From: Lachnospiraceae bacterium
Lineage (GTDB): Bacteria; Bacillota; Clostridia; Lachnospirales; Lachnospiraceae
Assembly (NCBI GenBank): GCA_910575775.1
Contig: CAJTEY010000010.1
Span: forward strand, 62,001-126,000
DNA: 64,000 nt
Reading direction: 5' to 3'
Shown: one piece after another, positions 17,634 through 26,636 of the stretch
How the letters are laid out: each line of letters opens with the position of its first letter
Position numbering within the stretch: the stretch's first letter is position 1
Translations under genes and position numbers: made by a program
Notes under the pieces: model-generated
Database searches by the model: none
What the model was told of the DNA's origin: nothing
What the model saw: the letters and a program-made list of their open reading frames with translations, nothing else

Positions 17634-18701
17634 ATGCAGGATTTTATCAGAATTTCTAAATATGCGGGAATGCGTAACGATCTGGCGCAGGCCGGGGGCG
17701 GCAACACCTCCGTGAAGCTGGACGAGCAGATTATGCTGGTGAAAAGCTCCGGATTTCAGCTTGCGGATGTGAACGAGAACACTGGGTATTCTAAAATAGA
17801 CTACCGTCTGATAGAAGAATATTTCAAAGAGAATATACAGGCGGGCGGGCAGTCCGTACTGACGGAAGAGGCGGGGAATGTGCTCCTTGCAAAAGCGCAG
17901 ATGGCGGGCGGTCGCGCTTCTATCGAGACATTTCTTCACGCGGTGACAGGAAAGTATACACTGCACTCACACCCGATGCTGGTGAATGTGATGACAGCAA
18001 GGGCAGGAGGCATTGACGCGCTGTGTACACTTTTTCCCGAAGCAGTATTTGTTCCTTACAGAAAACCGGGGGCGTCTCTTGCAGAGACGTATTATAGGCT
18101 GTATCAGGAACAGAGAGAACGGGGAGCTGACGGATCGGTGATTTTTCTGGCGAATCACGGACTTGTAGTGAGCGGCAGTTCGGCGGAAACGGTAATTGGA
18201 CGGACGGAGGAGGTACTGGGAAAGATTGCGGGATATCTGCAGGTTTCCTGCGAGGCGTATTCAAACGCGACAAAGCTGTGGGATGCTTTTGGCGAAATTC
18301 CGGCGATGGCTGACAGAATTGTATACTTATCCGAAAACCGCTTCCTCTTTCCGAAGACGGCGGAAGGCACTGTTTTGGAGGCGGAAAAATGGAATCATGC
18401 CTTCTGCCCGGACTGCATCGTCTATGGGTCGAAAAAGCCGCTGTTTCTGGCGGATGATTTCAAAGCGGCAGAGATTGCAGCGTACATAGAGAAAAACGGC
18501 ATCCCGGCGATGGTTTGTTATAAAGGGCGTTTTTATATTCTGGCCGAGAGTGTGAAAAAGGCGCAGGAGATTGAGAATGTGATGAGTTTTGCGGCACAGG
18601 TGCAGGCGATGAACCGTGACCATGAAATGCTTTATCTGAGCGAAGGGCAGCAGGATGCACTTTTGAACTGGGACGCGGAGAAGTACCGCAGGAAACTGTG
18701 A
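17634..18701 (+). CDS. class II aldolase family protein
   Basis: A 355-residue protein whose first 215 residues form a class II (zinc) aldolase/adducin fold: GGGNTS (21-26, phosphate loop), Glu in RASIETF (98), zinc ligands in HSHP (111, 113) and NHGLVVSG (His 175). This resembles the aldolase part of rhamnulose-1-phosphate aldolase fusions. The C-terminal 140 residues are a separate, unassigned domain. It would make or split a phosphorylated sugar or deoxy sugar in the cytoplasm. It heads an operon of sugar activation and transfer genes, so a precursor-supply role is inferred. The substrate is unknown. Confidence 0.75.
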   Translation: MQDFIRISKYAGMRNDLAQAGGGNTSVKLDEQIMLVKSSGFQLADVNENTGYSKIDYRLIEEYFKENIQAGGQSVLTEEAGNVLLAKAQMAGGRASIETFLHAVTGKYTLHSHPMLVNVMTARAGGIDALCTLFPEAVFVPYRKPGASLAETYYRLYQEQRERGADGSVIFLANHGLVVSGSSAETVIGRTEEVLGKIAGYLQVSCEAYSNATKLWDAFGEIPAMADRIVYLSENRFLFPKTAEGTVLEAEKWNHAFCPDCIVYGSKKPLFLADDFKAAEIAAYIEKNGIPAMVCYKGRFYILAESVKKAQEIENVMSFAAQVQAMNRDHEMLYLSEGQQDALLNWDAEKYRRKL

Positions 18702-18774
18702 GCTGCAGCGGTTGGAACGAAAGAGAACGTGTGATAGCGCATAGATGCAGATTTACAGACGAGGGATGAAAAGT

Positions 18775-20553
18775 ATGAACATTATCATACCTATGACGGG
18801 CTACGGTTCCCGTTTTGTGGCGGCAGGTTATAGAGAACTGAAACCTTTTATTCCGGTGATGGGAAAGCCGGTCATTGAATGGATTGTGAAGGACATGTAC
18901 CCGGATGATGTGCATTTCATTTTTGTATGCCGGGGAGAACATCTGCAAAAAGACCCTTCCATGAAAGAAAGACTGCTCGCTTTAGCGCCGGGAGCTATTG
19001 TTGTAGCAATAGAGGAATGGGTGAAAAAGGGACCTGTGTACGATGTGCTCCGGGCATACAGGACTTTGTGCGCGGCAAAGGATCATGGGGAAGTGAGTGG
19101 AAACAACGATGGTGTGCGGATTGAGGAAAACGTGTCAGCGGAAGACTTTCATAAAGAGGACGGCTGTATCATCAATTACTGTGATTTTTATATGACATGG
19201 GATTTTCATGGCTTTGTGAAGGAGGCGAAAGCGCGCGACTGCGACGGCGCGGTGCCGTGTTACACAGGATTTCACCCGAATCTTCTGCCGCAGAAAAATT
19301 TCTATGCGTCCTGTCTGACGGATGGGGAAGATCATTTAATAGAAATACGGGAAAAGTATTCCTTTGAGAAGGATAAGACAAAGGCGAAGCATTCGCCCGG
19401 CGTCTATTATTTTAAAAACGGCCCGGTCATGGAGAAATACTGTCAGATTCTGACGGAGCATGAGGAATGCGCCATCAACGGTGAGTATTATGCGAGCCTT
19501 CCTTACAATTTTATGGTAAAGGACGGGCTTAAAGTGTGGGTGCCCACGAATGTGGATTACTTCTGTCAGTGGGGGACGCCGGAGGATATGCGGGAGTTCG
19601 TATATTGGACGGATTTGATTTGCCAAAAGAAAGAAAATGCGAAAGAGAGTGCGCAAAAACAGTGCAGGGATGAAAGTGCGGCAAACGGTGAAGCTGGGCA
19701 ACAGGAGAAACTGAAGAAAGTGTCGGGTTTGTGCGCCGGAAAGGTTCTGATTCCCATGGCAGGCGCTGGACAGCGTTTTGCTGATGCGGGTTACCGCGTA
19801 CATAAACCGGCCATTCCTACGTTTGACCGGATGGACGGGACAAAGAAGCCTATGGTGGTTTGCGCCACAAAGGATCTGCCCGGGGTTTTTGAGGATGGAA
19901 GCAATGTGATCTATGTGGACCGCACGTTCCACCGGGAGGACGGCGTGGAGGAGGCCATCAGGAAGTATTATGAAAAGGCACAGTTTGTCACTATCGACAG
20001 TCTCACGGAAGGGCAGGCCTGCACCTGTATGCTGGCAGAAAAATATTTGAACCCGGAGGAGGAGCTTCTGATCGCTGGCTGCGACAACGGGATGGATATT
20101 GACCAGGCGGCATTTGAGGAGAGGAAGCAGGCATGTGACTGTATTGTCTTTACTTACCGCCACAATGAGGCGGTACTGCAAAATCCCAACGCCTACGGCT
20201 GGATGCTCACCGATGAGGAGGGAACGATCACAGGCACGTCCATCAAAAAGGCGATTTCCGAAACACCTACGGAAGATCCGGCGGTGGTGGCAACCTTCTG
20301 GTTTAAGGAGGCGAAAGTCTTTTTGGAGGCCACGGAGAAGATGATTCGGGAGAATGACAGAATAAATGGGGAATTCTATGTAGACCAGACGGTAAAACAT
20401 GTGTTAGACTTAGGGTATCGCGCAAAGATTTTTGATATTGACCGTTATGTGGGCTGGGGGACGCCTGCGGATTATGAAGATTATCAGAATACTTATGCCT
20501 ATTTCAGGGCGTTTCTTGAACGGGAGGGTCTGATGCCCGTCAATAAGCGGTAA
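18775..20553 (+). CDS. tandem sugar nucleotidyltransferase fusion protein
   Basis: A 592-residue protein made of two nucleotidyltransferase domains. Domain A (1-285) begins IIIPMTGYGSRF with LKPFIPVMGKPVIEW, has metal-binding NYCDFYMTWD and ends QWGTPEDMREF. Domain B (323-592) begins VLIPMAGAGQRF with HKPAIPTFD, has AGCDNGMDID and ends GWGTPADYEDY. A charged linker (285-320) joins them. Such enzymes activate sugar phosphates to NDP-sugars. Both domains keep the G-x-G-x-R-F loop and the metal Asp, so both may be active, possibly on different substrates. The ATG at 18775 has GAGGG upstream. Two full domains in one chain is unusual. Confidence 0.78.
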   Translation: MNIIIPMTGYGSRFVAAGYRELKPFIPVMGKPVIEWIVKDMYPDDVHFIFVCRGEHLQKDPSMKERLLALAPGAIVVAIEEWVKKGPVYDVLRAYRTLCAAKDHGEVSGNNDGVRIEENVSAEDFHKEDGCIINYCDFYMTWDFHGFVKEAKARDCDGAVPCYTGFHPNLLPQKNFYASCLTDGEDHLIEIREKYSFEKDKTKAKHSPGVYYFKNGPVMEKYCQILTEHEECAINGEYYASLPYNFMVKDGLKVWVPTNVDYFCQWGTPEDMREFVYWTDLICQKKENAKESAQKQCRDESAANGEAGQQEKLKKVSGLCAGKVLIPMAGAGQRFADAGYRVHKPAIPTFDRMDGTKKPMVVCATKDLPGVFEDGSNVIYVDRTFHREDGVEEAIRKYYEKAQFVTIDSLTEGQACTCMLAEKYLNPEEELLIAGCDNGMDIDQAAFEERKQACDCIVFTYRHNEAVLQNPNAYGWMLTDEEGTITGTSIKKAISETPTEDPAVVATFWFKEAKVFLEATEKMIRENDRINGEFYVDQTVKHVLDLGYRAKIFDIDRYVGWGTPADYEDYQNTYAYFRAFLEREGLMPVNKR

Positions 20554-20579
20554 TCTGAAATGATGCAGTACAGAAGGAT

Positions 20580-22694
20580 ATGGGCTGTAAGATGTTACAT
20601 ACGCTCGACATGGAGAAAAACTATCAAAAGTACCTAAAAGCTGCCATTTTTGTGGGAGTCTTGTTTAAGTTACTTTTGATGGGGTTTTTTTCCTCCGATT
20701 ATCAGGATCAGATGTTCATTCCTTTTGTGGATCTCTTTTTAAACGGGGAAAATCCGTATCAGGTTTATTATGACAATGGACTGCTCCCCTCGTTTCCCTA
20801 TCCGTCTGTCATGCTTCTGGTGGAGTGCATCGGCGGTGTTTTTGTCACCTTTTTAGACGGCATACCAGTATTTTTCCAAAATCTGGTTTTCAAGCTGCCT
20901 ATTCTTCTTGCGGATCTTCTCGGGTTATATTATCTGTTCCGTATTTCCAGAGATAAGAGAAAATATATATTAGCTTTGTACTTTTTATCACCGATTATTT
21001 TGTATGCATCTTACATGCATGGACAGCTTGATCTGATTCCTACTGTATTTTTGGTGGGAGCTGTTTATTATCTGAGTGATATGAGTCTGGCGGCGAAAAG
21101 AGAGCGGGCATACGAGTGGCGGTTTATCCTTTTTCTCACACTCGCTCTTGCCTCTAAGCTTCACATTGCGGCGGCGCTGCCTCTCTTTTTTCTCTACATT
21201 TATAAGAGAAAAGGCTGGAAAAAGGCCGTATGTATGACAGGGATTCCCGTTGCCTTGACGGTGGCAGCAGCGCTTCCTTTCTGGGGCAGCGGTTTTGTCA
21301 ACATGGTGCTGCTAAACAGGGAGCAGCAGGCGGTCAACAGGGTGTATCTTGATTATGGAAATGCGCATCTGCTTCTGACTGTGCTGGTTTTGCTTTTTCT
21401 CTATTTCCAGGCTTTTCAGGTCAACCAGATGAACAGGGATCTTTTGATCAGTATGACAGGGCTTCTGTTTTCGGTATTTCTCGCCTTTGTCCCGGCGATG
21501 CCGGCATGGTTTATCTGGATTGTGCCGTTTTTTATGCTGTATCTGGCGAGACAGAGCGAGAACCGTGGGAAGATGGTACTGGTCTACGGTGGATTTAATG
21601 TGTTATATCTTTTGTATTATGTCTTTTTCCATACCACACAGTTTGTAGATCTGTATTTTCTTGGCAGCAGTCTGGCCTTTTTAAAACAGTCTGACGAGGG
21701 AGTCAGAGATATTGTCTTTTCGCTGATGGTTGGTGTTTTTCTGATTCTGGTAATCTGCATGTATCTTTACGGTGTGGGCAGCAACTCCTATTACCGCAGA
21801 AGAAACCGTCCCTTTACCATAGGTATTGCCGGGGACAGCGGTGCGGGAAAAACCAGACTCCTGCAAATATTGGAGGCGCTTTTGTCGAAGGGGCGGGTGC
21901 TTGCGCTGGAAGGGGACGGCGACCACAAATGGGAGCGGGGCGATCGGAACTGGGAGGAAATAACGCATCTGAATCCACGGGCAAACTATCTCTACAGACA
22001 GGCGGAAGACTTGAAGGGATTACGAGGAAATAATACGATAAAACGCGTGGATTATGATCATGAGACGGGCACTTTTACGCGGAAGAGAAGGCTGTCTCCA
22101 AAACCCTATGTCGTCCTATGTGGTCTGCATTCCCTGTATCTGCCGCAGATGAGGCAGGTGCTTGACATGAAAGTGTATCTGGACACGGATGACGCACTGC
22201 GCTGTCACTGGAAACTGTGCAGGGATCAGGGAGAGCGGGGACATGACCGGGCATCGGTTCTCGAGCAGATCAGATCCAGACATAAGGACGCTGAGAAATA
22301 TATTTACCCACAGAAACAGTATGCCGATCTGGTAATACGGTATTTTGATGAGACGCTTTTAAAAAACCCGGAGAAGGCCGGAAAAGTGCAGGAGATTTCG
22401 CTGGGTGTAGAGTTTGTGCTTGACGCGGGGATTAATGTGGAACCCCTGCTCTCGCTTTTGCGTGACCGCGGCGTTCCGGGGGAGCTGTCTTATGATGATC
22501 TTCTGCATCAGAAAGTTTCTTTCTGCGGAGAGGATCTGGATGTGGGCAGAGGCGTCTGGGCGAAAACAGCGGCGGCGGTGATTCCGCAGATAGAGGATCT
22601 GACGGGCGGCCGTATTCTCTGGGAAGAGGGTGCCGGCGGATTGGTACAGTTAATGCTTCTTCTTGTAATCGGTGAGATTATGAAGAGGGATTAA
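20580..22694 (+). CDS. membrane GT-C/GT87-like glycosyltransferase fused to a uridine kinase-like domain
   Basis: A 704-residue fusion. Residues 15-400 contain about ten transmembrane helices with the loop NGENPYQVYYDNGLLPSFPYP, as in GT87/mannosyltransferase-like membrane enzymes. Residues 412-650 are a P-loop kinase of the uridine kinase/phosphoribulokinase family: Walker A GDSGAGKT (418-425), a VLCGLHSLYLPQMRQVLDMKVYL segment with an RDQGERGHD lid, and YIYPQKQYADLVI near 580. The cytoplasmic kinase may phosphorylate the sugar or lipid that the membrane part uses. Start is uncertain: 20580 has a poorly spaced AAGGA, and 20592 or 20610 are alternatives. Confidence 0.75.
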   Translation: MGCKMLHTLDMEKNYQKYLKAAIFVGVLFKLLLMGFFSSDYQDQMFIPFVDLFLNGENPYQVYYDNGLLPSFPYPSVMLLVECIGGVFVTFLDGIPVFFQNLVFKLPILLADLLGLYYLFRISRDKRKYILALYFLSPIILYASYMHGQLDLIPTVFLVGAVYYLSDMSLAAKRERAYEWRFILFLTLALASKLHIAAALPLFFLYIYKRKGWKKAVCMTGIPVALTVAAALPFWGSGFVNMVLLNREQQAVNRVYLDYGNAHLLLTVLVLLFLYFQAFQVNQMNRDLLISMTGLLFSVFLAFVPAMPAWFIWIVPFFMLYLARQSENRGKMVLVYGGFNVLYLLYYVFFHTTQFVDLYFLGSSLAFLKQSDEGVRDIVFSLMVGVFLILVICMYLYGVGSNSYYRRRNRPFTIGIAGDSGAGKTRLLQILEALLSKGRVLALEGDGDHKWERGDRNWEEITHLNPRANYLYRQAEDLKGLRGNNTIKRVDYDHETGTFTRKRRLSPKPYVVLCGLHSLYLPQMRQVLDMKVYLDTDDALRCHWKLCRDQGERGHDRASVLEQIRSRHKDAEKYIYPQKQYADLVIRYFDETLLKNPEKAGKVQEISLGVEFVLDAGINVEPLLSLLRDRGVPGELSYDDLLHQKVSFCGEDLDVGRGVWAKTAAAVIPQIEDLTGGRILWEEGAGGLVQLMLLLVIGEIMKRD

Positions 22695-22757
22695 AATAAA
22701 AAGTGTAGAAGAAGGGGTAACTATGAAGGCATTGAATAGTTACAAGAGGGAAAACGG

Positions 22758-23477
22758 ATGATTAAGGCAGTAATTTTTGATCTGGATGACACCTTGTATG
22801 ATTACAAAGCGCTGGAGCGGGCCGCCTTTGAGTGCGTGGGAGGACTTGTGCGTGAGCGGCTTGGTGTGAGTGTGGAGCAGTATGAGGAGGCATTTATGCG
22901 GGCCAGACAGGCGACCAAGGACATGCTCGGTGAGACGGCCACCTCCCACAGCAGAATGTTGTATTTTCAAAAAACTCTGGAATATCTGGATATCAGGCCG
23001 CTGTATCTGGCTCTTGAAATGTATGAGACTTACTGGGGATTTTTTCTGGACAATATGCTACTGTATCCCGGGGCAAGAGAGCTTCTGGAGGCTTTACATG
23101 AGAAATATATCCGTGTAGGCGTCTGCACGGATCTGCTGGCCCATATCCAGCACAGGAAACTGCGCCGGCTGGGAATGATGGATGACGTGGACTGTATGGT
23201 GACGAGTGAGGAGGCAGGTGTGGAGAAACCGTCTCCGGGAATTTTCCAGCTCTGCCTTGAGAAGCTTCGGATTCCGGCTGAAGAAGTCTGCTTCATTGGG
23301 GACAATCTGGAGAGGGATGTGAAAGGTGCAATGGCGGCAGGCCTGCAGGCGGTCTGGTTTCACCCGGAGAGAAAAGATTGTGCGCAGGAGGAGACGGCCC
23401 AGGATGATATTGACGTTGTGTCAGACTATGAGGAGCTGTATCAACTGTTGGCAGGCCGGATCGAGGGCGGCTTATAA
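22758..23477 (+). CDS. HAD-superfamily phosphatase (subfamily IA)
   Basis: A 239-residue soluble hydrolase. The nucleophile motif is FDLDDTLYDY (Asp 9 and Asp 11 by position), followed by a helical cap, motif II VCTDL, a Lys in EEAGVEKPSPGIF and the acidic motif IGDNLERDVKGAMAAG. These fit YjjG/GPH-type phosphatases acting on small phosphorylated metabolites. It lies in the surface glycan operon, 63 nt after the kinase fusion and 52 nt before a GT2 gene, so a sugar phosphate or a phosphorylated glycan intermediate is a likely substrate. This is inferred from context only. Confidence 0.85.
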   Translation: MIKAVIFDLDDTLYDYKALERAAFECVGGLVRERLGVSVEQYEEAFMRARQATKDMLGETATSHSRMLYFQKTLEYLDIRPLYLALEMYETYWGFFLDNMLLYPGARELLEALHEKYIRVGVCTDLLAHIQHRKLRRLGMMDDVDCMVTSEEAGVEKPSPGIFQLCLEKLRIPAEEVCFIGDNLERDVKGAMAAGLQAVWFHPERKDCAQEETAQDDIDVVSDYEELYQLLAGRIEGGL

Positions 23478-23529
23478 TGAGTAAAGCTGTGTCAGGCAGC
23501 CGGATTTTGTGTGGGAAAGAGAGGAACAC

Positions 23530-24234
23530 ATGAAACTTTCAATCGTAGTTCCATGTTATAATGAACAAGAGAATATACCGCTTCTTTTGAAGCGGTTTGA
23601 GGAAGTGATAAAGCGGGAGGATATGGAGGTCATTCTGGTGGACAACGGATCCACGGATGAAAGCGCGCGGGTTCTGAGTGAGCTGGTTCCTGGTTATGCT
23701 TTTGCAAGAACGGTGTCTGTTGAGGTAAATCAGGGCTACGGCTACGGGATCTTACAGGGATTGAAGGAATGCCGGGGGGAATACATCGGCTGGACTCATG
23801 CGGATCTGCAGACAGATCCCGGGGATATTGTGCGGGCCCTGGAGCTGATCGAAAAGGAGAGAGGGCTTGTCTTCGCGAAAGGCAGCAGAAAAGGCAGGCC
23901 GCTCTTTGATGTATTTTTTACTGTGGGTATGAGTGTGTTTGAAACTTGTTACCTGCATGAGAAGCTGTATGATATCAACGCCCAGCCCAATATTTTCCCG
24001 AAGGTTTTTTATGATGAATGGCAGGAGCCGCCCCACGATTTTTCGCTGGATCTGTACGCGCTGTATATGGCCAGAAAAAAGGGTTTGAAGGTATTGCGGT
24101 TTCCTGTGATTTTTCCCGAGAGAGTGCACGGCACATCGAAATGGAATACGGGGCTTGCGTCCAAGTGGAAGTTTATCAGACGGACCATAGATTTCAGCGT
24201 GAAACTGAAGAAAAGCGGGAGTCTGCAAAATTGA
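23530..24234 (+). CDS. family 2 glycosyltransferase (dolichol-phosphate-mannose-synthase-like)
   Basis: A 234-residue GT-A enzyme without membrane helices. It has KLSIVVPCYNEQENI at the N-terminus, VDNGSTDES, the DXD-like HADLQTDPGDI and VHGTSKWNTG toward the C-terminus, like polyprenyl-phosphate sugar synthases. These transfer a sugar from NDP-sugar to undecaprenyl phosphate on the inner membrane face, providing the donor for GT-C enzymes such as those encoded on either side. GAGAGGA precedes the ATG at 23530. It is the fifth gene of the operon. Confidence 0.85.
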   Translation: MKLSIVVPCYNEQENIPLLLKRFEEVIKREDMEVILVDNGSTDESARVLSELVPGYAFARTVSVEVNQGYGYGILQGLKECRGEYIGWTHADLQTDPGDIVRALELIEKERGLVFAKGSRKGRPLFDVFFTVGMSVFETCYLHEKLYDINAQPNIFPKVFYDEWQEPPHDFSLDLYALYMARKKGLKVLRFPVIFPERVHGTSKWNTGLASKWKFIRRTIDFSVKLKKSGSLQN

Positions 24235-24267
24235 GAAGAGCCTGTAAGAAAAGGCGAGGGGGAAACA

Positions 24268-24870
24268 ATGTCTACAGAATACATAGCACACAGAATTAAC
24301 ACGAAAGAAGAACTTTTAAAGCTGCCGGAGGAATACGGGGTTGAACTGGATCTGCGGGATGATCTCAACGGGCGGATTTATATCTGCCACAATCCTTTTG
24401 AGCCGGGAGAAGATTTCGAGGAATACTGTAAGGTATATCATCACGGTACCATGATCTTAAACATCAAGAGTGAGCGTATTGAGCATAAGGCGCTGGAATA
24501 TATGGAAAAATATCAGATCAAAAATTATTTTTTCCTGGATTCCTCTTTTCCGATGATCAAGCTGCTCACGGATATGGGCGTGAAGCAGGTGGCGCTGCGC
24601 TTCAGTGAACTGGAGGGACTGGATACCATCCGCAATATGGCTGGGCGGGCAGAGTGGGTCTGGGTGGACTGTTTTACAAAGGTGCCTATCGACAGGGAAA
24701 GTTTTGCGCAGTTAAAGGCGCTTGGCTATAAGCTCTGTTTTGTATCCCCTGAGCTGGAAGGGCAGGAGGAGAAGATTTCCGAATATAAGAAGTATATAGA
24801 GGAGCAGGGCATTATTTTTGACGCTGTGTGCACCAAGAGTTATCATATTAAGGATTGGATGCAGGTTTAA
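24268..24870 (+). CDS. glycerophosphodiester phosphodiesterase-like protein
   Basis: A 200-residue soluble protein with a GDPD/PI-PLC-like TIM-barrel pattern: AHR near the N-terminus (first catalytic His), YGVELDLRDDLNGRIYICHNP (Glu, Asp and second His), then ILNIKSE and later DAVCTKSY. It is somewhat shorter than usual GDPDs (about 240). In this operon it could cleave a phosphodiester-linked glycan unit, or act as a non-canonical transferase of a phosphate-linked head group. Both are inferences. It lies 33 nt after the GT2 gene and 9 nt before the GT39-like gene. Confidence 0.65.
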   Translation: MSTEYIAHRINTKEELLKLPEEYGVELDLRDDLNGRIYICHNPFEPGEDFEEYCKVYHHGTMILNIKSERIEHKALEYMEKYQIKNYFFLDSSFPMIKLLTDMGVKQVALRFSELEGLDTIRNMAGRAEWVWVDCFTKVPIDRESFAQLKALGYKLCFVSPELEGQEEKISEYKKYIEEQGIIFDAVCTKSYHIKDWMQV

Positions 24871-24879
24871 GGTTTTGGC

Positions 24880-26544
24880 ATGGAGGAAGGGATGTTTCGA
24901 TTACAAAAAGAATGGCAGAAGAAGGCCGGTATGGCGGCGGCAGTTTTATTCACGCTGGCGGCTGGCCTGCTTCTATTTTACAGACACTGGCAGTTTGAAC
25001 TGCCCTTATATCCGAATGTGGATGAACAGCTTTCGCTGGGCTGTATTTATGAACTGCTGGGCCAGCATCTCTATGCGGGAGATATCTATGTGCTTGACTT
25101 TTTCCGCTACCCTCATCTGACCTTTTACTATGCGGCAGCTGGCGCGCGCATTCTGGGTAAATTTCTTATCGGTGTGGGCACTGTGGTGGTTTTGCGCTAT
25201 GTGATCTGTGCCACGGCGCTTCTCTCAAATGCATGTATTTATTTTAGCATTAAGATCATGACGGGAAACCGCATATATGCGTATCTTGGTTTCCTTTTAT
25301 CTGTGTTTTCCCTGTATGGCTATGCTTATCTGTATTACACGGGGCCGGACACACTCCTGTACGCAGTGGCCAATGTTATTCTGCTTCTGGGCTGTCTGAT
25401 CTGGCGGGAGAGGGACGAGGAGAGGGCTGTTTATCTCTGGTACCCGATGCTTGCGGTATGTATCGGTCTCGCGATGGCGGCTAAGTATCACGGCGTTGTT
25501 TTCGGGGTATTCTGGCTGGCTCTGCATATCGGGAAAAAATACTGGAAGCGGCATAGGAACAATTATCTCTTTTTCCTGGACTGTATCGTGCTGGCGCTGA
25601 CCTTTGTGCTCTGCAACTACTCGCTTTTCTTTCATTTTAAGACTTTTATCGGGGATAATCTGTACAATCTGAATCACTATGCATGGGGGCATCCCGGCAT
25701 CGAGCATAATCTGCCGTTTCTCGGGTATCTGGAGGCGTACGCGCTGTCCTCTTACGGGATTTTCGGCGGTCTGCTGCTGCTTTTGGGTCTTGTGCATGTG
25801 ATGCGGAGAAAAGAGCGGGGAGAGCTGGTTATCTTTTCTCTGATGCCGCTCATTATTTTAGCGCTTTTGTCGAAGTATCGTATTGTTCTTGGCAGAAATA
25901 TGTCCCTCGTGCTGCCTTTTTCTTTCCTGTTTATGAGTTACGGGCTGATGGAGATGGAGACATTTTTGGAAAGATGGAAGGAAAAGCGCGGTACAAAGGG
26001 ACAGAGGAAATCTTCGGGAAAAGCGGTCAAAAGGCGTGCGGTGTGGAATATCGGCTGGACGGCGGCAGCTGTTGCGTCGGCTTTGATATTTTGCAACGCA
26101 GTCACGGTTCTTGGAAATTACCGCTATGATCTGACTTACGATCATGCGTCAGCCTATATTGAAGAAAAGATACCTGCCGGCGCAAAGATTTACAGTACGT
26201 CCTACATGCCAGTCATAGACGAACAGAAATATGAGATTGTGGAGATCGGGGAGGATCTTTCCCTTCTGCCGGAAAAACTTACGAAAAACGAATATTTTAT
26301 TGATGTGGAATACGCCACCGGGTACTTTTCCCAGAAAAACGATTATTTGTTTTTCCAGGGAGGGGATATGTACCCGGACAAAAAAGCGGCGTATGATCAG
26401 AAGACGGGAGCATATGCAGTCATGGAAACCTGGCCCGGCATTTCCTATGGCGGAGAGTGGAAATACAGGATCGGGTATTTAGACCTGTTCACAAAGAGTC
26501 CCGATTCGTATTATGTGGGGCCGACGATTATCATTTATCAGTAA
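24880..26544 (+). CDS. membrane glycosyltransferase, GT39/ArnT-like
   Basis: A 554-residue GT-C membrane protein with about eleven helices. The first extracytoplasmic loop holds an acidic motif in YPNVDEQL, and DFFRYPHLTFYY is typical of GT39/ArnT relatives. A soluble C-terminal domain of about 130 residues follows (ASAYIEEKIPAGAKIYSTSY onwards). It probably transfers a sugar from a polyprenyl-phosphate carrier to a surface acceptor outside the membrane. This is the last gene of the operon that starts at 17634. An upstream GGAGGAAGGG overlaps the first codons, so the start may be the Met at 24892. Confidence 0.78.
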   Translation: MEEGMFRLQKEWQKKAGMAAAVLFTLAAGLLLFYRHWQFELPLYPNVDEQLSLGCIYELLGQHLYAGDIYVLDFFRYPHLTFYYAAAGARILGKFLIGVGTVVVLRYVICATALLSNACIYFSIKIMTGNRIYAYLGFLLSVFSLYGYAYLYYTGPDTLLYAVANVILLLGCLIWRERDEERAVYLWYPMLAVCIGLAMAAKYHGVVFGVFWLALHIGKKYWKRHRNNYLFFLDCIVLALTFVLCNYSLFFHFKTFIGDNLYNLNHYAWGHPGIEHNLPFLGYLEAYALSSYGIFGGLLLLLGLVHVMRRKERGELVIFSLMPLIILALLSKYRIVLGRNMSLVLPFSFLFMSYGLMEMETFLERWKEKRGTKGQRKSSGKAVKRRAVWNIGWTAAAVASALIFCNAVTVLGNYRYDLTYDHASAYIEEKIPAGAKIYSTSYMPVIDEQKYEIVEIGEDLSLLPEKLTKNEYFIDVEYATGYFSQKNDYLFFQGGDMYPDKKAAYDQKTGAYAVMETWPGISYGGEWKYRIGYLDLFTKSPDSYYVGPTIIIYQ

Positions 26545-26636
26545 AATATTCTGCAGCAGTTAACAGAACGCATAATAATTTCGCTTACATAAAAAAAATT
26601 TTGATGATAAAATGTAATCGAAAGGCAGGTTTTATT

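Noticed and set aside
19336..20400. Minus-strand frame of about 350 codons opposite the nucleotidyltransferase gene
   Set aside because: It is a shadow of a GC-rich coding strand; its His/Arg/Leu-rich sequence has no recognisable domains.
24018..24299. Plus-strand 93-codon frame spanning the end of the GT2 gene
   Set aside because: It is an out-of-frame overlap with the GT2 gene and the start of the GDPD-like gene, without a ribosome binding site.
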